Below are positions 16,501-22,160 of a stretch of DNA of 38,528 nt, one piece after another. The first letter of the stretch is position 1. Each line of letters begins with the position of its first letter. A program made the position numbers and the translations under genes. The notes under the pieces were generated by a model. The model worked only from the letters and a program-made list of their open reading frames with translations. It made no database searches and was not told the origin of the DNA. The stretch is from Saprospiraceae bacterium. Lineage in GTDB: Bacteria; Bacteroidota; Bacteroidia; Chitinophagales; Saprospiraceae. The DNA is taken from NCBI GenBank assembly GCA_027486765.1, contig JAIXOO010000398.1:1-38528 (forward strand). The letters run 5' to 3'.

Positions 16501-16948
16501 AGAGCGAAATTATGGAGAAGATCATCCCAATTTGGCTGTATGTTACTCAAACTTAGGAGTCGTACTGTGGCAACTAGAAGACTATGAGAGAGCTCGTATT
16601 CTATTAGAAAAAGCGATAGCATTAGAAGAGCAAAATCTAGGGCCAGATCATCCAGATTTAGCTAGGAATTACTCCAGTTTAGCCTTGATAATCCAGGATT
16701 TAGGAGATTACAAAGGCGCACAGATTTTGCTGGAAAAGGCAGTATTAATGGATGAACTGAATTATGGAGAAGGCCATTCAAATACAGCTTTGGATTACAC
16801 AAACCTGGCTTTTGTATATCAGGGTTTGGGAGACATTACAAGAGCGAGAACATTGCTGACTAAAGCTCACTTAATTTATAAAAACCTTTTTGGCCCTGAC
16901 CATCCCTATACCCAACAAGTTCTCAACCTCCTTCAAGACCTATCTTGA
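13589..16948 (+). CDS. STAND protein: trypsin-like protease, NB-ARC-like NTPase, 12 TPRs (copy B)
   Basis: The 1119-residue paralogue of copy A aligns without gaps over at least the first 340 residues, so the key residues share numbers: His47, Asp82, Ser153, Walker A 257-265, Walker B Asp338 in 'LLVIDN'. TPRs start at about residue 605; there are 12 instead of 14, which accounts for nearly all of the length difference. DNA for residues ~175-275 is almost identical to copy A. The second protease lobe (about 100-170) and all TPRs have diverged strongly. This fits duplication with conserved signalling and diversified sensing. It lies 60 nt after copy A on the same strand, and no second Trypco1 gene is present. 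Confidence 0.92.
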   Translation: MPTPLLTRHPLKHLLERSTVKLLSHPGGTFLGTGFFVTPDKIATCHHVFFTNNKVITPQFSIEGYPDIFTLEGHTQHHPGLDLLVIQLGSSLSQHCINLESTSNLEGARLWGWSYNIKYPDGGGIIPILQDVAKFETWEVFRVSRDIITNGSSGTPVLNLETGKFLGVTYYRLEDSALIIPAQYFQQHFPDLYTENQNHHQHTTYWAEAQQHSRPQRTKRLTLIPPIDNRDVIGRADDLATLRQRLQDSHKVLLMNGIGGIGKTTLAKLYLNNYAEEYEHLLWLEQTEDLIQTITTNTALLRSLNLEQLTGLSPQEMFQQVMLSLQNFNEGLNLLVIDNVTHTLQPYKDSLPHGPHWNVLLTSREQVSSSFELLELGTLEPAAALELFRRHCHKPQDEATLLTFLAQLQYHTLSIELFAKILDSHWQLDSVAELSDYLRHNQIDEDILQTVIELEHAKGETQLYRHLLRAFDLSGLSTHPELILILQRMAALPPSAEGYAVKDLVEWFGVDNEANFFVKNLHELFKLGLLSQSMEKAFSLNRMIALLVVKKYTIDFETLKPLIETLADKLSFDEAQDNPIMQLQWIPYGYSLLNFLDDLDWDEKSSLLNDLALAIKFSGDYDTARELLEKALAIDEIRLGGDHSDTITMFINLASVLHDLGDYLNEQQLLERALATNIKHFGPGHKGEANIYSTMGSLSRELGQFEKAQVLLEKAVNLHEKYFGDDHPYTTECYSRLALVLRELGDFKNSKILLEKSLNSEEKHFGNDHPRMIWRYSNLALLHNDFGDPKAAATLLEKSVYLSEKYLGPYHPYTLRSCLNLALALLELGESTEAYKMLEKVVPLVENHYGLSHPETANAYANLGDVHMDLGNYLKAKVLMEKAVSIDEKNFGSDHPTTAKSYSGLAKVHLKLGDYKKAKELSEKVVLSNEQNYGLNHPNTGKSYTDLAIALQELGDYTGALKLMEKVVLIEERNYGEDHPNLAVCYSNLGVVLWQLEDYERARILLEKAIALEEQNLGPDHPDLARNYSSLALIIQDLGDYKGAQILLEKAVLMDELNYGEGHSNTALDYTNLAFVYQGLGDITRARTLLTKAHLIYKNLFGPDHPYTQQVLNLLQDLS

Positions 16949-16995
16949 GGGACATTGAATGTAATCCTATTTTAGGACACTTCTTTTACGTGTAA

Positions 16996-17033
16996 AGTAA
17001 TTTTAGGACGAGACAGTAATTTTAGGACGAGAC
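16996..17033. repeat. Two perfect 19-bp direct repeats upstream of hsdM
   Basis: AGTAATTTTAGGACGAGAC occurs twice head-to-tail with no gap; a third core TTTTAGGAC lies at about 16970. The position between STAND copy B and the hsd operon suits an operator. Multiple short terminal repeats are also typical of some insertion-sequence ends (for example the IS21 family), so it could be the remnant of an element end. No transposase is present. Confidence 0.75.
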
Positions 17034-17070
17034 AACTCAAAAGTATAACCCACCCCACAACCCATTTTTT

Positions 17071-17079
17071 CCCTATCTT
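17071..17079 (+). promoter_or_regulatory. Possible -7 box of the hsd operon
   Basis: CCCTATCTT is found 31 nt before the hsdM ATG, identical to the boxes upstream of 9563 and 13589. No clear -33 TTTG is visible at the expected distance. Confidence 0.35.
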
Positions 17080-17110
17080 CACCCCTCAAACCCAACAACC
17101 CGTACTCCAC

Positions 17111-18697
17111 ATGTCGGAAGACCATAAAAAACAACTCGAACAACAACTCTGGAACATCGCCAACACCCTGCGCGGCAAGATGAACGCCGACGAATTCCGC
17201 GACTACATCCTCGGCTTCATCTTTTACAAATACCTCTCCGAGCGCATGTCCATCTACGGCAACAAGCTGCTCAAAGAGGACGGCATCACCTACGAAAGCA
17301 TCGACGAAAGCTCCGCCGAAGGCCAGCTCTACCTCGATGCCGTGCGCACCGAAGCCATCGAAGAACTCGGCTATTTCCTCAAACCCTCCGAACTCTTCCA
17401 CGCCATCGCCAGCCGGGGCAACGGCAACGGCCACGCCACCGCCGAAGGACAAGGCGGCGTCTTCATCCTCGACGACCTCAGCCGCATCCTCAAAAACATC
17501 GAGCAAAGCACCATGGGCACCGAGAGCGAAGACGATTTTGACAAGCTCTTTGAAGACCTCGACCTCACCTCCACCAAACTCGGGCGCACCGAATCGGCCA
17601 AAAACGAGCTGATTGCCAAAGTGCTCTCGCACCTGGATAAGATTGACTTCCAACTGGAAAAAACCGAGCTGGATGTACTGGGCGATGCCTACGAATACCT
17701 GATTGGCCAATTTGCCAGCGGCGCGGGTAAAAAAGCCGGGGAGTTCTACACCCCGCAGGAAGTCTCCAAAGTGTTGGCTCGACTGGTGACCACGGGCAAA
17801 ACCAAAATCAAATCCGCCTACGACCCCACCACAGGCTCCGGCTCGCTGCTGCTGCGCGTAGCCAAGGAGGTGCAGGAGGTATCCGCCTTTTACGGCCAGG
17901 AACTCAACCGCACCACCTACAACCTGGCGCGGATGAACATGATCCTGCACGGCGTTCACTACCGCAAGTTTGACATCCGGCAGGAGGACACCCTGGAGCG
18001 CCCCCAGCACCTGGGCCAACGCTTTGAGGTGATTGTGGCCAATCCGCCCTTTTCTGCGGAGTGGAGCGCCAACCCGCTGCACATGAGCGATGACCGCTTC
18101 AGCCAATACGGCAAACTCGCCCCTTCCTCCAAGGCGGATTTTGCCTTTGTCCAACACATGATTCACCACCTGGATGAAAACGGCCAAATGGCGGTGGTAC
18201 TGCCCCACGGTGCCCTCTTCCGGGGCGGCGCCGAAGGCCACATCCGCCAATACCTAATCGAGGATCGCAACTACCTGGACGCCGTGATCGGCCTTCCGAC
18301 CAACATCTTCTACGGTACCACTATTCCCACTTGTATCCTGGTCTTCAAAAAATGCCGAGAGTATCCCAATGACATCCTCTTCATTGATGCCAGCCAGCAT
18401 TTTGAAAAGGCCAAAAACCAGAACTACCTGCGCGAGGACGATATTGACCGCATCGTCAATACCTATCGCCAGCGCACCGCCACGGAGAAATACAGCTACC
18501 TCGCCCCACTTTCCGAAGTGCGCGAGAACGAGTACAACCTGAATATCCCCCGCTATGTGGATACATTTGAAGAGGAGGAAGCGGTGGATTTGGCGGCGGT
18601 GTCACAGGAACTGGCCCAGCTCAATGCGGCAATGGCGGTGACGGATGCCGAGATTGCCGATTTTTGTCAACAATTGGGGATTGATACTCCGTTTTAA
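17111..18697 (+). CDS. hsdM: Type I restriction-modification methyltransferase subunit HsdM
   Basis: The 528-residue protein is of usual HsdM length. The N-terminal helical HsdM_N domain is clear ('QLWNIANTLRGKMNADEFRDYILGFIFYKYLSERM'). The N6-adenine methyltransferase core has SAM-binding motif I 'DPTTGSGSLL' from Asp238 and catalytic NPPF at 311-314, followed by 'FVQHMIHHLDENGQMAVVLPHGALFRGG'. With HsdS it methylates adenine in the recognition site, and both form the complex that HsdR joins for cleavage. It is first in the operon, with hsdS 6 nt downstream. The protein appears complete and active. The C-terminal acidic segment 'FEEEEAVDLAAV' leads into a helix that normally contacts HsdS. 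Confidence 0.97.
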   Translation: MSEDHKKQLEQQLWNIANTLRGKMNADEFRDYILGFIFYKYLSERMSIYGNKLLKEDGITYESIDESSAEGQLYLDAVRTEAIEELGYFLKPSELFHAIASRGNGNGHATAEGQGGVFILDDLSRILKNIEQSTMGTESEDDFDKLFEDLDLTSTKLGRTESAKNELIAKVLSHLDKIDFQLEKTELDVLGDAYEYLIGQFASGAGKKAGEFYTPQEVSKVLARLVTTGKTKIKSAYDPTTGSGSLLLRVAKEVQEVSAFYGQELNRTTYNLARMNMILHGVHYRKFDIRQEDTLERPQHLGQRFEVIVANPPFSAEWSANPLHMSDDRFSQYGKLAPSSKADFAFVQHMIHHLDENGQMAVVLPHGALFRGGAEGHIRQYLIEDRNYLDAVIGLPTNIFYGTTIPTCILVFKKCREYPNDILFIDASQHFEKAKNQNYLREDDIDRIVNTYRQRTATEKYSYLAPLSEVRENEYNLNIPRYVDTFEEEEAVDLAAVSQELAQLNAAMAVTDAEIADFCQQLGIDTPF

Positions 18698-18703
18698 AAT
18701 GGG

Positions 18704-19930
18704 ATGATTATGACGGCGAAGATGAAGGTTCCAAAGTTGAGGTTTGCAGAGTTTGAGGGAGAGTGGGAGGAAAGAAAACTCGGAGACATAACAAAATGGG
18801 CTTCAGGAGGTACCCCTTCTAAAGACAGAGATGACTATTGGAATGGAGAAATCCCTTGGATAAGTGCTTCTAGCATGAAGGGTAATGAGTTCGGTGACTC
18901 TAATTTGAAGATATCAAAAAAGGGATTAGAAAAAGGCTCTAAACTCGCAAAGCAAGGCTCTATACTTATTTTGGTTCGAGGTAGCATGCTGTTTAATATT
19001 ATTCCGGTTGGAGTTACAACCCGAGATGTCGCATTCAATCAAGATGTAAAGTCAATAGATGTCTTCGATGGCAATGAGGTCAAATATTTACTTTACTGGC
19101 TAATTGCATCGGAAAGTAAGCTTCTAAATATGGTCACTGGTACGGGGATCGGTGCAGGGAAATTGGATTTGTTGGACTTAAAGAAATTAGCTGTATTTGT
19201 TCCCACCCTCCCCGAACAACAAAAAATCGCCACCTTCCTATCCACCATTGACACCCGCATCCAGCAGCTCAGCCGCAAGAAAGCCCTGCTGGAGCAATAC
19301 AAAAAAGGGGTAATGCAGCAGATTTTTTCACAGGAAATCCGCTTTAAAGATGAGGAGGGGAAGGAGTTTCCTGCGTGGGAGGAGAAGAGATTGGGGGAAA
19401 TTGGAAATTTTATTGGAGGGGGTACCCCAGACACACAAAATAGTGAATACTGGGACGGGGACATTCTATGGTTTACCCCAACTGAGGTTAAAGAGGGTAT
19501 TTTGACCAATAGTAAAAGAAAAATTACGGAACAAGGACTACGAAATTCTTCCGCCAAACTACTTCCAGCAGGCGCCTTGTTAATAACGACAAGAGCTACT
19601 ATCGGGGACATTGGAATCGCAAAATTTCCTTGCACTACCAATCAAGGTTTCCAATCTCTTGTTGTAAACAAAAATCAAGTAAATATCTTTTGGTACTATT
19701 GGTTTTTGTGCAATAAAAATGAATTAATTAGACTTTGTTCAGGTTCTACATTCCCGGAAATAGGGAAAAATAAGATAATTCAAATTGCAGCCTCTGTTCC
19801 TACACAACCTGAACAACAAAAAATCGCCACCTTCCTTTTCACCCTAGATAGCCAGATTAATCAAATAGCGCAGCAATTGAATCGAATGCAAGCCTTCAAA
19901 AAAGGCCTCTTGCAGCAAATGTTTGTATAA
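18704..19930 (+). CDS. hsdS: Type I restriction specificity subunit HsdS
   Basis: The 408-residue protein has two target-recognition domains, each opening with a characteristic motif ('RKLGDITKWASGGTPS' near residue 25, 'KRLGEIGNFIGGGTPD' near 230). Each is followed by a conserved helical dimerisation segment ('EQQKIATFLSTIDTRIQQL' in the middle, 'EQQKIATFLFTLDSQINQI' at the end). HsdS chooses the bipartite DNA target of the HsdMSR complex. The recognition domains are AT-rich while the helical spacers are GC-rich and near-identical at DNA level, indicating domain shuffling by recombination. The ATG at 18704 is 6 nt after hsdM; in-frame ATGs at 18710 and 18722 are alternatives. Confidence 0.96.
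   Translation: MIMTAKMKVPKLRFAEFEGEWEERKLGDITKWASGGTPSKDRDDYWNGEIPWISASSMKGNEFGDSNLKISKKGLEKGSKLAKQGSILILVRGSMLFNIIPVGVTTRDVAFNQDVKSIDVFDGNEVKYLLYWLIASESKLLNMVTGTGIGAGKLDLLDLKKLAVFVPTLPEQQKIATFLSTIDTRIQQLSRKKALLEQYKKGVMQQIFSQEIRFKDEEGKEFPAWEEKRLGEIGNFIGGGTPDTQNSEYWDGDILWFTPTEVKEGILTNSKRKITEQGLRNSSAKLLPAGALLITTRATIGDIGIAKFPCTTNQGFQSLVVNKNQVNIFWYYWFLCNKNELIRLCSGSTFPEIGKNKIIQIAASVPTQPEQQKIATFLFTLDSQINQIAQQLNRMQAFKKGLLQQMFV
19214..19836 (+). repeat. 26-bp direct repeats flanking the second HsdS recognition domain
   Basis: Bases 19214-19239 and 19811-19836 are identical over 26 bp and encode EQQKIATFL in both conserved helical regions. They bracket the second recognition domain and could serve as substrates for homologous exchange of specificity domains. 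Confidence 0.85.
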
Positions 19931-19942
19931 AAACCCTATTCC

Positions 19943-19996
19943 ATGACCACACCATCCGAACAAATCCTGAAACCACAGCAGTTTGTAACAATTTAG
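19943..19996 (+). pseudogene. Duplicated 5' stub of hsdR (insertion scar)
   Basis: A 17-codon open frame begins MTTPSEQIL, nearly identical to the true HsdR start MTTQSEQIL at 22161. At DNA level about 31 bp (19941-19971) match 22159-22189 with only two mismatches, then similarity ends and the frame closes at 19994-19996. It lies just downstream of hsdS, where hsdR would normally begin. This is best read as a duplication left when the ATPase-TOPRIM pair was inserted at the start of hsdR. Confidence 0.8.
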
Positions 19997-20016
19997 GGGT
20001 AAAAAACGTAACTTTG
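19982..20016 (+). promoter_or_regulatory. Promoter of the nested ATPase-TOPRIM module
   Basis: TAACTTTG at 20009-20016 is a perfect TAnnTTTG -7 element, with TTTG at 19982-19985 upstream (23-nt spacing, at the long end of the accepted range). The ATG at 20029 follows closely. The inserted pair therefore carries its own promoter within the hsd operon. Confidence 0.55.
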
Positions 20017-20028
20017 AGTGTAAACGCC

Positions 20029-21417
20029 ATGAGTATGATTACCAAACTGGAAATATCGGGCTTCAAATCATTTTCCAACTTTAGCGTTGACCTGGCACCA
20101 TTTGTGGTGGTAGCCGGGCTCAATGGGGCTGGCAAGAGCAATTTGTTCGATGCCATCAGTTTGTTGTCCGATCTGGCGAAAATGAACATTCAGGAGGCTT
20201 TCGGCAAACAGCGGGGCACTGCCCTGGAGCTGTTTACCCAATATGGCCAGAGCCAAACGGCCACCGAAATGGCCTTTGCAGTAGAAATGCTCCTCGACAA
20301 AACCATTCGTGACTCCTGGGGCGAAAAGGCCGAGCTGCAATACACCCGCCTGCGTTACGAGCTCATCATCGAGCGCCGACCCGACCGCAGCGGCATCCAG
20401 CGGCTTTTTATCAAGTATGAATCCCTCAGGTCCATTCCAGCCTCCACCGATCAGTGGTACAATACCTACGTAGGATCTGATAACCGGCATTGGCGGCCAG
20501 TACAAGCGGACAATCCTGAATTTTTCATCAATACTGGCCGATTGACCGGTGGAAATCACGAAACCATTATCATCCTCCAACAAAGAACAGCTGGGGGCAG
20601 TAGTTTCCGACACAATATCGAACACCTGGAGAGCACCATGCTCAACAGGGCCAACGATACCCAGTATTCCCATGCTTTTGCTACCCGCGAGGCCATGCGC
20701 AATTGGGGGCTTTTGCAACTCGATCCTACCGAACTAAGCAAACCCTCGGCCAGCCTTCAATCTTTAAGCCAGATGGCTCCCGATGGTGCCGGGTTGGCTT
20801 CGACTTTGTACCGCATCAAGCAGGAAACTCCTCTGATTTTTAATGACATTTCAGTAGAATTGATCAGCCTCATTCCCGATATTAAGGGAATTGATGTCAG
20901 GCTTGACCCTTATGAGAATAGATACGTACTCAGCCTGGAAATGGACGACGGTCGTACGTTTAGTTCCAAGGTTTTTTCAGAAGGTACCCTGCGTACCCTG
21001 GCTCTGCTGACGCTCAAACACGACGAAAAACACCATGGCGTCTTGTGTTTTGAAGAGCCCGAAAATGGGGTCAACCCTCGGCTTATTGTCCAACTGAGTG
21101 CCTTGTTGCGCGATATGAGCACCATTTTTCAACAAGATCCTAAGGCTGAGTTTCCACTTCGACAGGTGTTGATCAATACCCATTCGCCCGTGTTGGTTGG
21201 TGAGATCAAACAAATGGAGCACTTTGATCAATGGGGCATGTTGTTGTTTGCCCGGCAAGTTACCCAGGTTAAAAAAGGCCACAAATGGAAACATTCCCTG
21301 ATCACACCAGTGAGCAGTGCAGAGGGCAACTTGTTTTGGGAAAAAAACATGGAGCAAGGCTTGCGATCGGTTAATCGGGAAGAGCTGCGGCACTATCTGG
21401 AAACGGCAAAATTTTAA
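20029..21417 (+). CDS. ABC-type AAA ATPase (AAA_21/RloA-AriA-like) nested in the hsd operon
   Basis: The product has 462 residues from the ATG at 20029 (an ATG at 20035 is equally possible). The start 'LEISGFKSFSNFSVDLAPF' is typical of SMC/OLD-like ATPases. Walker A GLNGAGKSN covers residues 30-38. The signature is 'FSEGTLRTLALLTL', Walker B is 'GVLCFEEPENG' with Glu342/343, and 'LINTHSPVL' is the H-loop. Known relatives pair with a nuclease: RloA/RloB ('R-linked ORFs' of type I loci), AbiL, and PARIS AriA/AriB. The likely role is to sense an invader or sequester and release the downstream TOPRIM protein in an abortive anti-phage response. It lies between hsdS and hsdR, 23 nt before its partner gene. 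The role is inferred from family and context. Confidence 0.88.
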   Translation: MSMITKLEISGFKSFSNFSVDLAPFVVVAGLNGAGKSNLFDAISLLSDLAKMNIQEAFGKQRGTALELFTQYGQSQTATEMAFAVEMLLDKTIRDSWGEKAELQYTRLRYELIIERRPDRSGIQRLFIKYESLRSIPASTDQWYNTYVGSDNRHWRPVQADNPEFFINTGRLTGGNHETIIILQQRTAGGSSFRHNIEHLESTMLNRANDTQYSHAFATREAMRNWGLLQLDPTELSKPSASLQSLSQMAPDGAGLASTLYRIKQETPLIFNDISVELISLIPDIKGIDVRLDPYENRYVLSLEMDDGRTFSSKVFSEGTLRTLALLTLKHDEKHHGVLCFEEPENGVNPRLIVQLSALLRDMSTIFQQDPKAEFPLRQVLINTHSPVLVGEIKQMEHFDQWGMLLFARQVTQVKKGHKWKHSLITPVSSAEGNLFWEKNMEQGLRSVNREELRHYLETAKF

Positions 21418-21440
21418 GCAACCCCGCGAATCCACATCAA

Positions 21441-22136
21441 ATGAACGCACTGTACAGCTCTTTTTGGGGAGAAGGGAAAACGGATGAGCGATTTTTTCCA
21501 ACCCTGATCAAAAGGGTTTTGGAGGAATTGTTGCAGGCATGTGCGCGGGGAGAGTGGGACGTTGAAACACCCATTGCCTTGAAAAGTGAAAAGGATGGTT
21601 TTGTCGCATCGGTGCTGGATGTGGCGCAACAATCTATAGGCTATTCACTGGTTTTTGTACACACCGATGCAGATGCCCCCAGCATTGCCCAAAAGGCCCT
21701 GCCCAACAAAATTGACCCGGCACTAAAAGCAGTCGAAGGACTTGATGAGAATCAGGCTTGTAAATATGTCGTCCCAGTTGTGCCCGTTACAAAGACAGAA
21801 AATTGGAAACTGGCTGATGTTGAGGCTTTGGAACAAATTTTAGGTGTTCAACTCGACCGACCAGCTCTGGGTTTGAACAAAAGTGCAGAAAACCTTGAAG
21901 AATACGCTGATTCTAAAAATCTTTTGCAAAATGTCATCAAAGCTGCCGCAGAACAAAGAAAGAGTAAGCATTCCTTGTCTCCCAATGTGCTGGATGATGC
22001 CCTGGCCAAACAAATCAGCTTGCAGGCATTGAACAGATTTAGCTCATTTAGGCATTTTTTGGATGGCTTAAAAAAAGCCTTGATCGACCAAAATATCATT
22101 GAACAGGATTGCAGCCCCTCATTTATGACCCCTTGA
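21441..22136 (+). CDS. TOPRIM-like nuclease (DUF4276/RloB-like), partner of the nested ATPase
   Basis: The 231-residue protein shows the TOPRIM-type acidic signature: Glu11 in 'WGEGKTDERFF', an Asp76-x-Asp78 pair in 'VHTDAD' after a hydrophobic strand, and 'ENWKLAD' at 120-126. The last motif is typical of DUF4276/RloB-type proteins. Its overall length matches that group. These proteins act as metal-dependent nucleases (some cut tRNA) controlled by a partner ATPase. The ATPase gene ends 23 nt upstream, and hsdR starts 24 nt downstream. All acidic residues expected for activity are present. Whether the target is tRNA or DNA cannot be told from the sequence. Confidence 0.75.
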   Translation: MNALYSSFWGEGKTDERFFPTLIKRVLEELLQACARGEWDVETPIALKSEKDGFVASVLDVAQQSIGYSLVFVHTDADAPSIAQKALPNKIDPALKAVEGLDENQACKYVVPVVPVTKTENWKLADVEALEQILGVQLDRPALGLNKSAENLEEYADSKNLLQNVIKAAAEQRKSKHSLSPNVLDDALAKQISLQALNRFSSFRHFLDGLKKALIDQNIIEQDCSPSFMTP

Positions 22137-22160
22137 CCCCATTAAACGCCAGCCACGCCC

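Noticed and set aside
17003-18250. Long minus-strand open frame (415 codons) antisense to hsdM
   Set aside because: It mirrors a clear HsdM gene with intact motifs; the open frame results from GC-rich codon bias of the real gene.
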